The translations under genes were made by a program, and so were the position numbers. From Bartonella queenslandensis (GTDB lineage Bacteria > Pseudomonadota > Alphaproteobacteria > Rhizobiales > Rhizobiaceae), in assembly GCF_018155095.1 (NCBI RefSeq), contig NZ_NAAI01000001.1:124001-188000 (forward strand): 64,000 nucleotides of DNA, written 5' to 3'. Below are positions 49,162 to 59,609 of the stretch, in pieces; positions within the stretch are counted from its first letter, which is position 1; every line of letters begins with the position of its first letter. The notes beneath the pieces were generated by a model that was given only the letters and a program-made list of their open reading frames with translations, searched no databases and was not told the DNA's origin.

Positions 49162-49608
49162 TTAGGATCGCTTTTGAATAAAAAAATATTTAAGTAATTG
49201 GGCAGCTTCTTTTTCCTTAAAACCAGAATAAATCTCAGGTTTGTGATGACAGGTTGATTGTTGGTAAAAACGTGGGCCATTTTCTATACCCCCCCCCTTA
49301 GGATCATTTGTTGCGTAATAGAGGCGTCGTATACGTGCAAATGAAATGGCAGCAGCACACATAGCACAAGGCTCGAGTGTTACATAAAGATCGCAATCAG
49401 GAAGCCTTTCACTTTGCAATGTTTTGCAGGCCATACGGATTGCGCGTATTTCTGCGTGTCCTGTAGGATCATATGCGGATTTTATAAAATTGCCAGCGCG
49501 TGCAATGATAGTTTTTCCGCGTGTAATGACGGCACCTACGGGAACTTCATCTTTTTTTGCAGCCCATTGTGCTTCTAAAAGGGCTATTTCCATGGGTGTC
49601 AAAGTCAT
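49162..49608 (-). CDS. tadA: tRNA-specific adenosine deaminase TadA
   Basis: Encodes 148 residues. TadA converts A34 to inosine in tRNA-Arg(ACG) and is usually essential. The zinc and catalytic motifs are intact: HAE in PTGHAEIRA and PCAMC in TLEPCAMCAAAIS. The ATG at 49608 (MTLTPMEIALL) has GAGAAAG upstream; an in-frame GTG at 49623 is the alternative. The coding strand carries a run of nine G (plus-strand C9 at 49289-49297) within DPKGGGIENG; the frame is open here. Confidence 0.95.
   Translation of the reverse strand: MTLTPMEIALLEAQWAAKKDEVPVGAVITRGKTIIARAGNFIKSAYDPTGHAEIRAIRMACKTLQSERLPDCDLYVTLEPCAMCAAAISFARIRRLYYATNDPKGGGIENGPRFYQQSTCHHKPEIYSGFKEKEAAQLLKYFFIQKRS
49289..49297 (-). repeat. 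G9 homopolymer inside tadA
   Basis: Nine consecutive C on the plus strand (G9 on the coding strand) encode KGGG. Runs of this length are rare in an AT-rich genome and prone to slippage or sequencing error. The frame is intact as given. Confidence 0.85.
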
Positions 49609-49874
49609 AAGATTCTTTCTCACAAAGTCATAGAGAATTTAAAGGCTTTTCGATAAGGAATGCTATGGAATGAATAATTTATACGCTTTTATAATGAAAG
49701 GAACATCTCTATTTTAAAAATGTTTAAAACAAAATTTCAAATCAATAAATACATTCCTGTCGTTAAAGGATAGAAAATGATCAATGATTATGCTACGTCC
49801 TCTTTCAGGATAAGCGGTATGGTGTATGTGAATAATTTTCTGAACATACTGGTAAAGAATGGTTTGAAACGCAA

Positions 49875-51296
49875 ATGAATGAAAATAATGAGAGTGAACG
49901 GATTGCTAAAAGATTAGCGCGCGCTGGTGTTGCCTCGCGTCGAGATGCAGAAATGATGATTGTTGCAGGTCGTGTTGCTGTGAATGGTGCCGTTGTGAAA
50001 ACGCCTGCTTTTAATGTTAGCCGCTCTGATGTTATTAAAATTGATGGTAAACCTTTATCTCCTATAGAACGAACGCGTTTATGGCTTTACCACAAGCCAC
50101 CAGGGCTTGTTACCACGAACCGTGATCCTGAAGGTAGACCTACAGTATTTAGTAATTTACCAAAAGGAATGCCGCGAGTTCTTTCAGTTGGAAGGCTTGA
50201 CATTAACACGGAAGGCCTTTTGCTCTTAACCAATGATGGTGGCTTAGCGCGCGTATTAGAGCTTCCTGTAACGGGGTGGGTTCGCAAATACCGTGTTCGT
50301 GCTCATGGAAGAGTAAAGCAGAGTGCGTTGGATAATCTTAAAAATGGTATTGCGATTAATGGTATTTTCTATGGTTCAATTGAAGCATCAATTGAGCGTG
50401 AACAAGGGGCGAATATATGGCTTTCTGTCGCTTTGCGAGAAGGAAAAAATCGTGAAATAAAGAATGTTTTAGGAGCATTGGGGTTATCAGTCAATCGGTT
50501 AATACGTGTATCTTATGGTCCATTTCATCTCTCTGATTTAGCAGAAGGAGCCGTGCGAGAATTAAAAGGGCGGATGTTACGTGATCAGTTAGGGGAGCGT
50601 TTGATTATGCAAGCCAATGCAGATTTTGATGCTCCTATTCTGAAACCCTTTTCAAATTCTGCAGTTGTTGCGGAAAAGCAAAGTCAGAAGGATCTTTCTG
50701 TTACAAATGATGGTTGGGTTTTCTCGAGTGAAAGAACGATACGGCGCAGATCAAGAGATGGTTCGGTTGAGTATGATCGCACACGATTAAGAGCAAAGTC
50801 TCATGAGAATGTGAATAAGGGGAAAAGTGAGGAAGGAAAAGCAGAGCGTTTTCTACCACGTTCTCGCCGTGCTAATGTTTGGATGGCCCCTGGTGCACGT
50901 CCGCAGAGTGCACGTAAGAAGTCTTCCTATAGTGAGGAGAAGTCACATGATCATAAAGGCGCTTTAGCGGATAAAAAATCCTTTCATCGAGGTAAGGAAA
51001 AACGAAAAGACAATTACTTACAGAAAGAGAAGGGGCACTTTCAAAAAGAAAGCAGGGAAAATTTTGTTCAAAAACGTAGCAAAACATCTTATGAAGAGAC
51101 GCATACCTTTGGTAAAAAAGATCGCTTTTTAAAGAACAAAGAGAAAATGATAAAAGATGGTGGTGATGAATGTTCTTTTGAGAGAAAGAAAAAAGTAAAA
51201 CCGTTTGGTGGTAGTATGAAAAAATCTAAATCACATGGTGATGGTGCAAAAGCTTCGAAGCGGTTTGGAGGTCCACGTGCGGATCATCGGCGGTAA
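49875..51296 (+). CDS. rluB: 23S rRNA pseudouridine synthase, RluB-like
   Basis: Encodes 473 residues. An N-terminal S4 RNA-binding domain (about residues 8-55, [20 protein letters not shown]) is followed by the RsuA/RluB catalytic domain with Asp109 in [13 protein letters not shown] and [14 protein letters not shown]. Residues after about 245 form a 230-residue Lys/Arg/Glu/Ser-rich tail with no fold evident. The gene overlaps rsmD by 20 bp. Confidence 0.93.
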   Translation: MNENNESERIAKRLARAGVASRRDAEMMIVAGRVAVNGAVVKTPAFNVSRSDVIKIDGKPLSPIERTRLWLYHKPPGLVTTNRDPEGRPTVFSNLPKGMPRVLSVGRLDINTEGLLLLTNDGGLARVLELPVTGWVRKYRVRAHGRVKQSALDNLKNGIAINGIFYGSIEASIEREQGANIWLSVALREGKNREIKNVLGALGLSVNRLIRVSYGPFHLSDLAEGAVRELKGRMLRDQLGERLIMQANADFDAPILKPFSNSAVVAEKQSQKDLSVTNDGWVFSSERTIRRRSRDGSVEYDRTRLRAKSHENVNKGKSEEGKAERFLPRSRRANVWMAPGARPQSARKKSSYSEEKSHDHKGALADKKSFHRGKEKRKDNYLQKEKGHFQKESRENFVQKRSKTSYEETHTFGKKDRFLKNKEKMIKDGGDECSFERKKKVKPFGGSMKKSKSHGDGAKASKRFGGPRADHRR

Positions 51297-51843
51297 ATTT
51301 GCTGGGCGTGTTTTATTTTCGCCTAGTGATCAATCGATTCGTCCAACGAGTGATCGTACGCGTGAAAATCTTTTTAATATTCTTTCCAGCCGTGAAGAAC
51401 AATTTTGGACCAATAAACGTATCCTTGATCTATTTGCTGGTACTGGTGCTTTAGGTATCGAAGCACTTTCGCGTGGAGCAAAGGCTGCTGTTTTTGTTGA
51501 AAACTCGGTTGAGGGGCGTGGGTTGCTTCAAAAAAATATCGAAACCTTTGAATTACAGTCGATAGGACGGATTTTGCGCCGTGATGCAACCAAACTTGGC
51601 AATATTGGAACAATGCTTCCATTTGATGTTATCTGTGCTGATCCTCCCTATAGCCGTTGTTTAGGAGAACGTGCTTTTGTAGAAGCTTTGCGAGGAGGGT
51701 GGGCAAAAGCTGATACGCTCTTTATACTTGAAGAAAAAAAAGATACAATCATTCACTTACCTGATGTGTTTTATTTAGATGATGAGCGTTTTTATGGTGA
51801 GACAGCAATACGTCTTTATAAATTACGATCGCTTACATCTTGA
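51277..51843 (+). CDS. rsmD: 16S rRNA (guanine-966-N2)-methyltransferase RsmD
   Basis: Encodes 188 residues. The GTG at 51277 ([10 protein letters not shown]) has GGAGGT five bases upstream and matches the family N-terminus; upstream in-frame starts lie inside rluB and lack support. The AdoMet motif [19 protein letters not shown] and the catalytic ADPPY motif are intact. Coupled to rluB, another rRNA-modifying enzyme. Confidence 0.95.
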   Translation: MRIIGGKFAGRVLFSPSDQSIRPTSDRTRENLFNILSSREEQFWTNKRILDLFAGTGALGIEALSRGAKAAVFVENSVEGRGLLQKNIETFELQSIGRILRRDATKLGNIGTMLPFDVICADPPYSRCLGERAFVEALRGGWAKADTLFILEEKKDTIIHLPDVFYLDDERFYGETAIRLYKLRSLTS

Positions 51844-52574
51844 GAAAGTTCTTTTTTATCCGGTAGGATGAAAAAACGCTTCTTTACAGTTTCCTTTATT
51901 CGATACGGTTTCTTTAAAGATTAAGAAGAAAATCAATAAAAGATTCTCATGTGAAAGAAATTGATGCATTTTAATTTCATTATACTCTTTATAGAGAGAT
52001 GCGTTCTAATCTTTTGTTCAGCTAAAAATTGCTTTGAGGTATGATATTATCGCACCTGAATGAACAACATGTGTTGCTGCTCATTTTTGTAAGTTATGTA
52101 CTGATTTGTTAATTTAAACTCCATTAAAAGCGAAATGCATTGTCAAAGCTTTAGTGTATTATTAAACTTGGTTACCGATGAATTTTTCTTCTCCAATGGA
52201 ATATATGTTTTACGATAATGATACTTTTTTACCTCATTTCTTTCGGTGAAACATTAATCATCAATATTTTATCAACAGTTAAAATTTTTAAACTATGTTA
52301 GTCTACATTTATATCTTAAATGGTGCGTAAATTCTATCTTTGTTATTGTATGAACTAAAAAAACAGATATTTTTATTTAAGGTAGAAAATAGTGTTCATT
52401 TATACTGAATATTTGTGTATTTAATTTATTAATATCGCTTGTTGATTAAATCATTACCTATTAAGTATACTTGAGAATATTAAATATCTTATCGTTGTGT
52501 AGTTTTAAGGATTATTTACATTATCACTCTTTATCGCTAAAGATAAGTGATTTTGTAAAAAAGGGGAGATTATC
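51844..52574. other. Intergenic gap, nothing recognised
   Basis: About 730 bp of very AT-rich DNA with stops in all frames and no integrase-like stretch that I could see. Confidence 0.5.
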
Positions 52575-53020
52575 ATGTTTAAATGGACACATAGCGAAGA
52601 AATTAATACAGAAGCAAGTGCAGAGCAGATTTGGGCTATGTGGGAAGACGTAGCAACATGGCCTTGCTGGGATTATGAACTTGAGTGGGCAGAACTTCCT
52701 GGTGCTTTTAAAGAAGGCACTGTAGGACGCCTGAAACCTAAAAAAGGACCAAAAGTAACTTTTACACTTGATAAAGTGATAAAAACGTTTGTTTTTCTGA
52801 TTATGCTAAACTTCCTCTTACACGCATGCGTTTTGATCATGAATATATTTGTTCACAAAAATCTGGTTCTTCAAATAATAAGATTCGTCATACTGTAACG
52901 ATGTCTGGTTTACTTTCTCCTTTCTTTGGAATGATTATTGGATCAAAAATTAAATTACATCTTCGCGATGCAATGATTGAAATGAGCAGACGTGCTCTTA
53001 CTGGAAATAAAACTATCTGA
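52575..53020 (+). pseudogene. Frameshifted SRPBCC (polyketide cyclase-like) family gene
   Basis: The ATG at 52575 (MFKWTHSEEINTEASAEQIW) has GGGGAG upstream and opens an SRPBCC-type lipid or ligand-binding domain (IWAMWEDVATWPCWDYELEW). At the A5 run 52781-52785 the frame breaks: the zero frame goes on as unrelated hydrophobic codons to a stop at about 52898, whereas the other frame continues as VCFSDYAKLPLTRMRFDHEY through to TGNKTI, ending at 53020. Restoring a sixth A joins the two halves as IKNVCF. The gene is either a fresh pseudogene, or the run is a slippage site or a sequence error. Function unknown beyond the fold. Confidence 0.75.
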
Positions 53021-54643
53021 TGTGTATTCATAAAGAAGTTGATCTTTTAAAAAAGCTGCAGAAATTATAACTCATATTAGAACAAAATCAGTTGTGAGTA
53101 TATGCCAAGTCGATGAGCGACGGAGCATTTTTAGTTAGTCGTTGAAATTGTATCAAATTATCTTACGGTAAAATTTATTGAATTTTATTTTTATATAAAA
53201 ACTTATAAGGTGCTTATTTTCACTGAAAATAAGAAAATTTCAGAAGCTTATTATTGCTGTGAAATCATAGAGCAATATGGCTATGATATTTTCTCGTTTC
53301 TAATATTGCGATAGCTTTTGTATTTAAGAGTATGCATAAGAGATATTTTGATTTCTTCTTAAATAGTTGTCATTGACTCAACATGGATAGATTTTTAATG
53401 GAGAGAATTTTATGACATTGGTTTTTTATGCAAATGACAAAATAATAAATTATTTTTACAAATCAAATTGTTGATTGAAACATTGCAAGATTTTTTTTGA
53501 TCACTTTTCTAGAGAGTATAGCTCTAAAAGACTCGAGAAGATAAAATAAGTATACACTTTATTCCCGTAAAAATGAATCTTGTATCTATATGTTTGGTTC
53601 CAATGTTTAAAAAATTGAATTTTTAAAATGTATAGAGATGTTCAGCTTCTAAAAATGTTTTTATATCTGTTAAAACAATTATGAGTGATAAGGGTGCTAA
53701 AACGAGTTGGGCAAATATGTTTATTGCAAACTGAATTGAGAAATAGATACAATGTTGAGTTTCGTACAAAACTTTTATTGATTATTATTTTATGACAATA
53801 TCACGTCTCTTCATTTTTTAATGGAGGGGTGAGAGAGAAAATATTAAATCAAAATCTATCCCGTGTCTTGAGATTTCTGTTTCGGGAAAAAAGAATTCCG
53901 TCAAATTATACCTGCTCAATAACAAAGGAACTGATCAAGGATAATGCATGAGAAAAGATGAATGGTTTTCGACTAGACATACTAAAGCTTCGAAAAAATG
54001 TTACGATTGTAACTTATTTTGACAATTATAAAAAAGGCGTTTTCTGTAACATTACTGATCATGAGGATAAGAAGTGTATGACGGCTCATTTTATTGAAAT
54101 CATTTAATGAAAGGAAATATTTTTTACGTTGTTGATGTTTTGTTTCATTGACACGATTGCTGTTCTCTTATGAGGGAGCTTATAGAAGTATCCCAAAAGA
54201 TAAGTTGTTTTTGTGATTCTTGCGTAGATATTAAAGAATGCTATAGGAATGAGGAACGTTTTTTGACACTCCAGAGGACAAAAGGCGTGTGGTTTAGGTC
54301 GTTTTATGCTTTTTGAATTTTTGAGGATTTTGGCTTAAATCCAAGTGTTATTGCTAAGCCTTCTATTGATTTACAAGGTTTTCTATTGATCTGATTGCAG
54401 GGCTGATTTAGCTTTTAAAATGGTAAGGGTCCATGAGAAATCTTGAAATTAAAGAGATTTTACGACATATTGCGTCTTTTCATAAAGAAGCTAAAAGGTA
54501 AGTAACTTGATGCATTAAAAGAAAAAGAATGCATGAGACGTACGTAATTTTATGAATAAACAGATAAGAGTTATATTCTGATTTGTATAAATTTGTCAGA
54601 GTACGTATCAATATAAAGAATAAAATATTTTAGGGAGTCTATA
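53021..54643. other. 1.6 kb intergenic region with integrase relic
   Basis: No intact gene. A minus-strand integrase relic lies at 53269-53465. The rest is AT-rich with all frames broken; no RNA or repeat was recognised. It contains the promoter of pmbA. Confidence 0.55.
53269..53465 (-). pseudogene. Short integrase leader and N-terminal relic
   Basis: On the minus strand the leader elements TGTAAAAATAATTTATT and GTTGAGTCAATGACAA are followed by CTCTTATGCATACTC and AGCTATCGCAATATTAGAAA, corresponding to the first 15 or so codons of the integrase unit. A relic only. Confidence 0.65.
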
Positions 54644-55975
54644 ATGACTGACAAAAACCAGATTGAGAAAGCGGTTTCGTTGGTTGAAGCGGCAAGGCGT
54701 TCTGGGGCGGATGCTGCTGATGCGGTTATTGTTCATACACATTCCACCAGCGTATCTGTTCGTTTTGGAAAAGTCGAATCGACAGAAGCAGCCGAGAGCA
54801 ATGATTTTACTCTAAGGGTTTTGGTTGGAAAGAAAGTGGCAAGTGTTTCTGCTAATTTAGCGTCTTATCCACAAGAACTCGCAGAACGTGCTGTTGCAAT
54901 GGCTAAAGCTTCTCCCGATAGTTTATTTGAAGGTTTGGCAGATAAAGAGTGTTTGGTTAAACATCCTAAAGATCTTGATCTTTTTGATGATTTTGTACCA
55001 AGCAGCCATTTTTTAACAGAAGATGCTTTAAAAATAGAAGCAGCAGCTCTTGATGTTAAAGGCATAAGCAATTCTGGTGGCGCTGCAACAGCTTATGGCC
55101 GTAGTGGGTTTATTCTTGTGACCAGCGATGGTTTTTGTGGAGCCTATCGCTCCAGTTGCTTTTCGCGTTCTTGCAGCGCTCTTGCGGGTGAAGGGACACA
55201 GATGGAGCGGGATTATGATTATACAACAGCCTTACATTTTTCTGATTTAGAGGCCGCAGAAACTGTAGGAAAGAATGCAGGTCTTGGTGCTGTTCGACGT
55301 TTGGGGGCAGTTCGTGCGGCGACAGGAGGTATTGATGTTATTTTTAATCCGCGTACGGCACGCACAATTGCAGGGCATATCGCATCGATGGTCAATGGAG
55401 CTTCTGTGGTTCGTAAAACGAGTCTTTTACAGGATTTTTTAGGCAAGGCAGTGATGAAACCTGATGTTAATGTAACCGATCACCCTTTGCGATTACGTGG
55501 AAATGCTTCTCATCCTTTTGATGGAGAAGGAGTAGAGGGGCAACCACTCAATATTATTGAAAACGGTATTTTAAAAAATTGGTTTCTTTCATCATCTACA
55601 GCACGTGAATTAGGACTTAAAACAAATGGGCACGGTGTGCGTTCTGGGTCATTGGTGCAGCCGACAAGTACAAATTTTGCTATTGAACCGGGTTTAGTAT
55701 CGCCTTGCGATATGATAAAAAATTTACGAAGTGGATTTTATGTGACAGAATTATTCGGCCATGGCATTGATTTTATTACTGGTCAATATAGTCGGGGTGC
55801 TTCCGGTTTTTGGATTGAAAATGGTGAAATTTCTTATCCAGTAAGTGAAGTAACGCTAGGTTCTGATTTGCTGCATATGTTAGCACATTTAACACCGGCC
55901 AATGATATTGATCGGCGTTATGGAACAGCAGCTCCAACATTGTTAATTGAAGGGATGACACTTGCAGGAAAATAA
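54644..55975 (+). CDS. pmbA: TldD/PmbA-family metalloprotease-like protein
   Basis: Encodes 443 residues. PmbA and TldD form a heterodimeric peptidase that processes microcin-like peptides and degrades small proteins; the metal site is in TldD, so PmbA (TldE) lacks it. The sequence has the family segments SVSVRFGKVESTEAAESN, FEGLADKECL, and the C-terminal NFAIEPG and FGHGIDFITGQYSRGASGFWIE (two neighbouring stretches). No HExxxH motif is present, which suits PmbA. It overlaps the next gene by 14 bp. Confidence 0.93.
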   Translation: MTDKNQIEKAVSLVEAARRSGADAADAVIVHTHSTSVSVRFGKVESTEAAESNDFTLRVLVGKKVASVSANLASYPQELAERAVAMAKASPDSLFEGLADKECLVKHPKDLDLFDDFVPSSHFLTEDALKIEAAALDVKGISNSGGAATAYGRSGFILVTSDGFCGAYRSSCFSRSCSALAGEGTQMERDYDYTTALHFSDLEAAETVGKNAGLGAVRRLGAVRAATGGIDVIFNPRTARTIAGHIASMVNGASVVRKTSLLQDFLGKAVMKPDVNVTDHPLRLRGNASHPFDGEGVEGQPLNIIENGILKNWFLSSSTARELGLKTNGHGVRSGSLVQPTSTNFAIEPGLVSPCDMIKNLRSGFYVTELFGHGIDFITGQYSRGASGFWIENGEISYPVSEVTLGSDLLHMLAHLTPANDIDRRYGTAAPTLLIEGMTLAGK

Positions 55976-56765
55976 CGCGCATCATTCTTCTGATTTAAAT
56001 CTTTTGCGTGACGTTTGTCGAGAGGCAGGAGATTTAGCAATGCAGTATTTTGGATGCACGTTGGATGTTTGGATGAAAGAGGGGAATTCACCGGTCAGTG
56101 AAGCAGATTTTGCTGTTGATCATTTTTTGAAAGAGAAGCTTCTTGGAGCACGTCCAAATTATGGATGGATTTCAGAAGAAACAAAAGATAATCGAGAACA
56201 ACAAGGTTATAAGCGCTCCTTTGTGGTTGATCCTATTGATGGAACACGAGGTTTTCTTTCTGGCAGCCCTTATTGGTGTATTTCGGTTGCTATTATTGAG
56301 AATGGGCGTCCTATTGTGGGCGTTGTACAATGTCCGGCTCAAGGAGATGTTTATGCAGCGGTCACGGGTGAAGGGGCAACATTAAACGGAATAAAACTTC
56401 CTCGTTTAGCCTTTCAGGTTCATCGAAAATATAAAATTTCGCTTGATAAATCGCTCGCACAAAAATTACCAGATGATTTTCTCAATCGAGTCAATCTTTA
56501 CCATTATCTTCCCTCTCTTGCTTATCGTATTGTTCTTGTTGCTCAAGATGAAATCGATATCGTATTAGTTCGCCCAAATTGTCATGAATGGGATATTGCC
56601 GCGGCTGATCTTATTTTGCAGGAGTGTGGGGGATGCTTTTTATCGCTTGATGCCCCTTTACTATCTTACGGAATTGAACCTTATCAATATGGACTTTTAA
56701 TTGCTGGTAAAAATAATTGCTGTCAGGATATGATAGATGTTGTTCGTCAAGCAAAGTTAGTTTAA
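55962..56765 (+). CDS. Inositol monophosphatase-family phosphatase (CysQ-like)
   Basis: Encodes 267 residues from a TTG at 55962 inside pmbA. The metal-binding motifs are intact: WISEET with Glu72, DPIDGT at residues 90-95 and WDIAAADLI near the end. The family includes inositol monophosphatase, 3'(2'),5'-bisphosphate nucleotidase (CysQ) and sugar-bisphosphatases; which substrate is used cannot be decided. In Rhizobiales this gene stands between pmbA and waaA. Confidence 0.87.
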   Translation: MQENNAHHSSDLNLLRDVCREAGDLAMQYFGCTLDVWMKEGNSPVSEADFAVDHFLKEKLLGARPNYGWISEETKDNREQQGYKRSFVVDPIDGTRGFLSGSPYWCISVAIIENGRPIVGVVQCPAQGDVYAAVTGEGATLNGIKLPRLAFQVHRKYKISLDKSLAQKLPDDFLNRVNLYHYLPSLAYRIVLVAQDEIDIVLVRPNCHEWDIAAADLILQECGGCFLSLDAPLLSYGIEPYQYGLLIAGKNNCCQDMIDVVRQAKLV

Positions 56766-56811
56766 TCACATGAAAGCGCGCTAAAATCATCTGAATGATA
56801 TGGAGGCACAT

Positions 56812-57057
56812 ATGGCTGAAACCAACGAAAAAAAACAATATTTACATCTTGTATTTGGTGGTGAATTAAAAAATCTTAAGAGTAATCAATTTAAGAATCC
56901 TGATGATTTAGATGTGGTTGGTATTTTCTCAAATTATCAATCCGCTCAAGAAGCATGGCAGGCAAAAGCACAAAGCAGTGTAGATAATGCATTACAACGT
57001 TATTACATCGTAGATTTGCATCAATTTCTTGATACTGAAACAGATGATGCAGAGTAA
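56812..57057 (+). CDS. DUF4170-family small protein
   Basis: Encodes 81 residues. The ATG at 56812 (MAETNEKKQ) has TGGAGG upstream; a longer start at 56800 is less likely. The family features YLHLVFGGEL, DVVGIFSNYQSAQEAWQAKA and RYYIVDLHQFL are seen. DUF4170 proteins are encoded next to waaA/kdtA in many alphaproteobacteria, which suggests a role near Kdo or lipid A assembly, but none is proven. Confidence 0.87.
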   Translation: MAETNEKKQYLHLVFGGELKNLKSNQFKNPDDLDVVGIFSNYQSAQEAWQAKAQSSVDNALQRYYIVDLHQFLDTETDDAE

Positions 57058-58286
57058 AGCTTGAATATTTGGTCATTATATCCACGACCTCACGCTTGTT
57101 TATCCTGCTCTCAGTGTATCTTTTAAGAAAAACAGAACACCATCCAATAAAATGCTATTATTATCGTAAATTCATATGCTGTCTTAAAAAAATATCTCTC
57201 AAGGTATCCCATTCATTTCATAATGGTGTTCGTGCAAGCTACAATCCATGATTGCAGCATCGTCTTTACATTTAAATATTAATAGAAATACAGGCGTATA
57301 TTATTGTACGCTTTGCTAGCTTAAAACATTAAGAATAAACTTGAGCACTTAAGATAGAGTATAAGAGGCATTGTTATTTCTTTTTTTAGTATTTTTTTTA
57401 TCTACGTCCTATCCACTTGTGGTGCGTAAGCAAAAAGTTTTGATTACTTCAATATAAGTTGTCTTTAAATAGAAAATTTTACGCTATTCAGGGGTAAGTT
57501 ACGCAATAGCAAATAATTATACATCAATATATTGCCTAATTATGCGAATATAGCGTGATTAAGTTTCTGGATTTGATATCAGAGTGAGTAAAAGGGTTCA
57601 AAAAAGGCGGTATATTTTAAAGCGCCTTTGGTAAAATGTAGCATTGACTAGCGACAAGGTGATTTGCGCAAGTGCTTGTTATGAAAATCAGGAGGTATAT
57701 CCCTTTATAAGATAACTTTAGATGACAATTGCATCGATATGAAGATACTTATCGCTCATTTATTGTCGTTTTTTTGCATAAGGAGTACTGTATTAGAATT
57801 TTCTTTGTTCTAGAATTGAGGAAGTTGTTGCTCTATTTCTTCTTGGTTGCGCAAAGATAAATATGAAATTTATAAAACAGTGTAAGCGTAACGTTGTTAT
57901 GATTAGGATAGAATAATGTCCAGCATATCATGTTTATAAAAATTGAGTATTATTAACATTTGAAATACCTTTAAATCTGAAAAATATGGCTATGAATGTG
58001 GATATTTCATATGGAATAGGAGAGAAAGCTGGAACAGAGACATCGTATAGTCGATGATATGTCTATTCTATTGTATCTATGCTATTCTTATAGGAAAATT
58101 TAAAAAAGAAAGGGATAAAATTGCATTTCTTTTGCTTTAGTGCCTTCAATTTTCTCATGAGAGAAGTGTTTTTTATCTAAGATATGGATGGTATTAAAAA
58201 AATCTGGATGTAACCAATAATATTGATGAATTTTTTAACGAAATAAGCCTATAGATATCTCAAAACAGCTGATGAGGTGATTTTAA
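57058..58286. other. 1.2 kb gap with integrase relic
   Basis: Splits the DUF4170 gene from waaA, which are usually adjacent. An integrase relic covers 57128-57526. 57530-58286 is AT-rich and shows nothing recognised. Confidence 0.6.
57128..57526 (-). pseudogene. Decayed integrase N-terminal fragment with leader
   Basis: On the minus strand the leader (ATTGATGTATAATTATT to CACCACAAGTGGATAGG) is followed by coding homology with AGAGATATTTTTTTAAGAC and TTCTGTTTTTCTTAAAAG, matching LRDVSLKQA and the far end of the domain. The linker may extend a little further (TESRINKREV). Stops and frameshifts throughout. Confidence 0.72.
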
Positions 58287-59609
58287 ATGGCAGAATTAAA
58301 GGCACATGCGGCTCTTTTAACCTATCGGATGATTGGTTTTTGCTTATGTCCTGTTATCCCTTTTTATTTGTTTTTTCGTGCTATCCGTGGAAAAGAAGAG
58401 TGGCATCGCAAAAAAGAGCGTTTAGGTAAAAGTTCCCTCCAACGTCCCCAAGGTTCGTTAGTTTGGTTGCATGCAGCAAGTGTTGGAGAAACACTTGCAC
58501 TTGTTCCACTTATTAATCATATTTTATCATTAAAAATTAATGTATTATTGACAACGGGGACAGTGACATCTTCCTCTCTTGTGAAAAAACATTTTGGTAA
58601 TCGGTTGATTCATCAATATGCTCCTTTAGATTTAGATTTTGTAGTGCGGCGTTTTATTCATCATTGGAAGCCTGATCTCGTTTTAATTTGTGAATCGGAA
58701 ATTTGGCCTCTTCGGATTAAAGAACTGGCTAAAATGGGGATTCCACAGATTTTGGTTAATGCCCATATGTCTGAACGTTCTTTTAAAGCTTGGCAAAAAC
58801 GGCGTGTTCTTGCCAAACATATTTTTAAGGATATTGATTTGGCAATTAGTCAGAATGAAAGAGATGTCATTTATTACCATACACTTGGTGTAAAATCTGT
58901 TACATTTTCTGGTAATCTCAAGGCTGATGTTTTTTTAGTTGAAGATCAAACCTTACTTGCGCGTTATCGTAATGCTATCGGAAATCGTCCAGTTTGGGCC
59001 GCTATTTCAACGCATGAAGGGGAAGAGGAGATTGCTTTTGAGGTTCATAAAATTGTTAAAAATTATTTGCCAGATTTATTGACAATTATTGTTCCTCGTC
59101 ATCCTGAACGTTTAGAAGACCTTATCAAAAAATGTGATAATCAGAGTTTACGTTTTATGCGGAGAAGCAGAAATGCTATTCCAGATATGAATACCGACAT
59201 TTTATGGGGTGATACGATTGGAGAAATGGGACTTTTTCTTCGTTTATCAAAAGTTTCTTTCGTGGGTAAGTCATTATGTGGAAAGGGTGGACATAATCCA
59301 TTAGAATTGGCTTTACTTGGCTCCGCTATTTTAACGGGGCCTCATGTTTCAAATTTTCAAGAGATGTTCGAACAATTTTTAATGCGTGATGCAGCATATA
59401 TGGTTCAAGATACAAAACAGCTTGCGATTCAGGTGTATAAACTTTTAACCAATGAAACACTGCGACAAGAAATGGTTGATAAGGCTCATGAGGTTGCAAC
59501 AGGTATGTCAGGAGCACTTGAGCGCACGTTAAAGATTTTAGATCCGTTTTTACAACCCCTCGTCATACAAACAGGTTTACGTCAGCGTCAGGGTGGATAT
59601 GCATATTAG
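58287..59609 (+). CDS. waaA: 3-deoxy-D-manno-octulosonic acid transferase
   Basis: Encodes 440 residues. WaaA transfers Kdo from CMP-Kdo to lipid IVA on the inner membrane. An N-terminal membrane anchor (about residues 8-30) precedes the GT-B fold; [18 protein letters not shown] carries the catalytic Glu region, and [24 protein letters not shown] and [16 protein letters not shown] follow. Overlaps lpxK. Its nucleotide substrate is made by KdsB at 19.6 kb. Confidence 0.96.
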   Translation: MAELKAHAALLTYRMIGFCLCPVIPFYLFFRAIRGKEEWHRKKERLGKSSLQRPQGSLVWLHAASVGETLALVPLINHILSLKINVLLTTGTVTSSSLVKKHFGNRLIHQYAPLDLDFVVRRFIHHWKPDLVLICESEIWPLRIKELAKMGIPQILVNAHMSERSFKAWQKRRVLAKHIFKDIDLAISQNERDVIYYHTLGVKSVTFSGNLKADVFLVEDQTLLARYRNAIGNRPVWAAISTHEGEEEIAFEVHKIVKNYLPDLLTIIVPRHPERLEDLIKKCDNQSLRFMRRSRNAIPDMNTDILWGDTIGEMGLFLRLSKVSFVGKSLCGKGGHNPLELALLGSAILTGPHVSNFQEMFEQFLMRDAAYMVQDTKQLAIQVYKLLTNETLRQEMVDKAHEVATGMSGALERTLKILDPFLQPLVIQTGLRQRQGGYAY

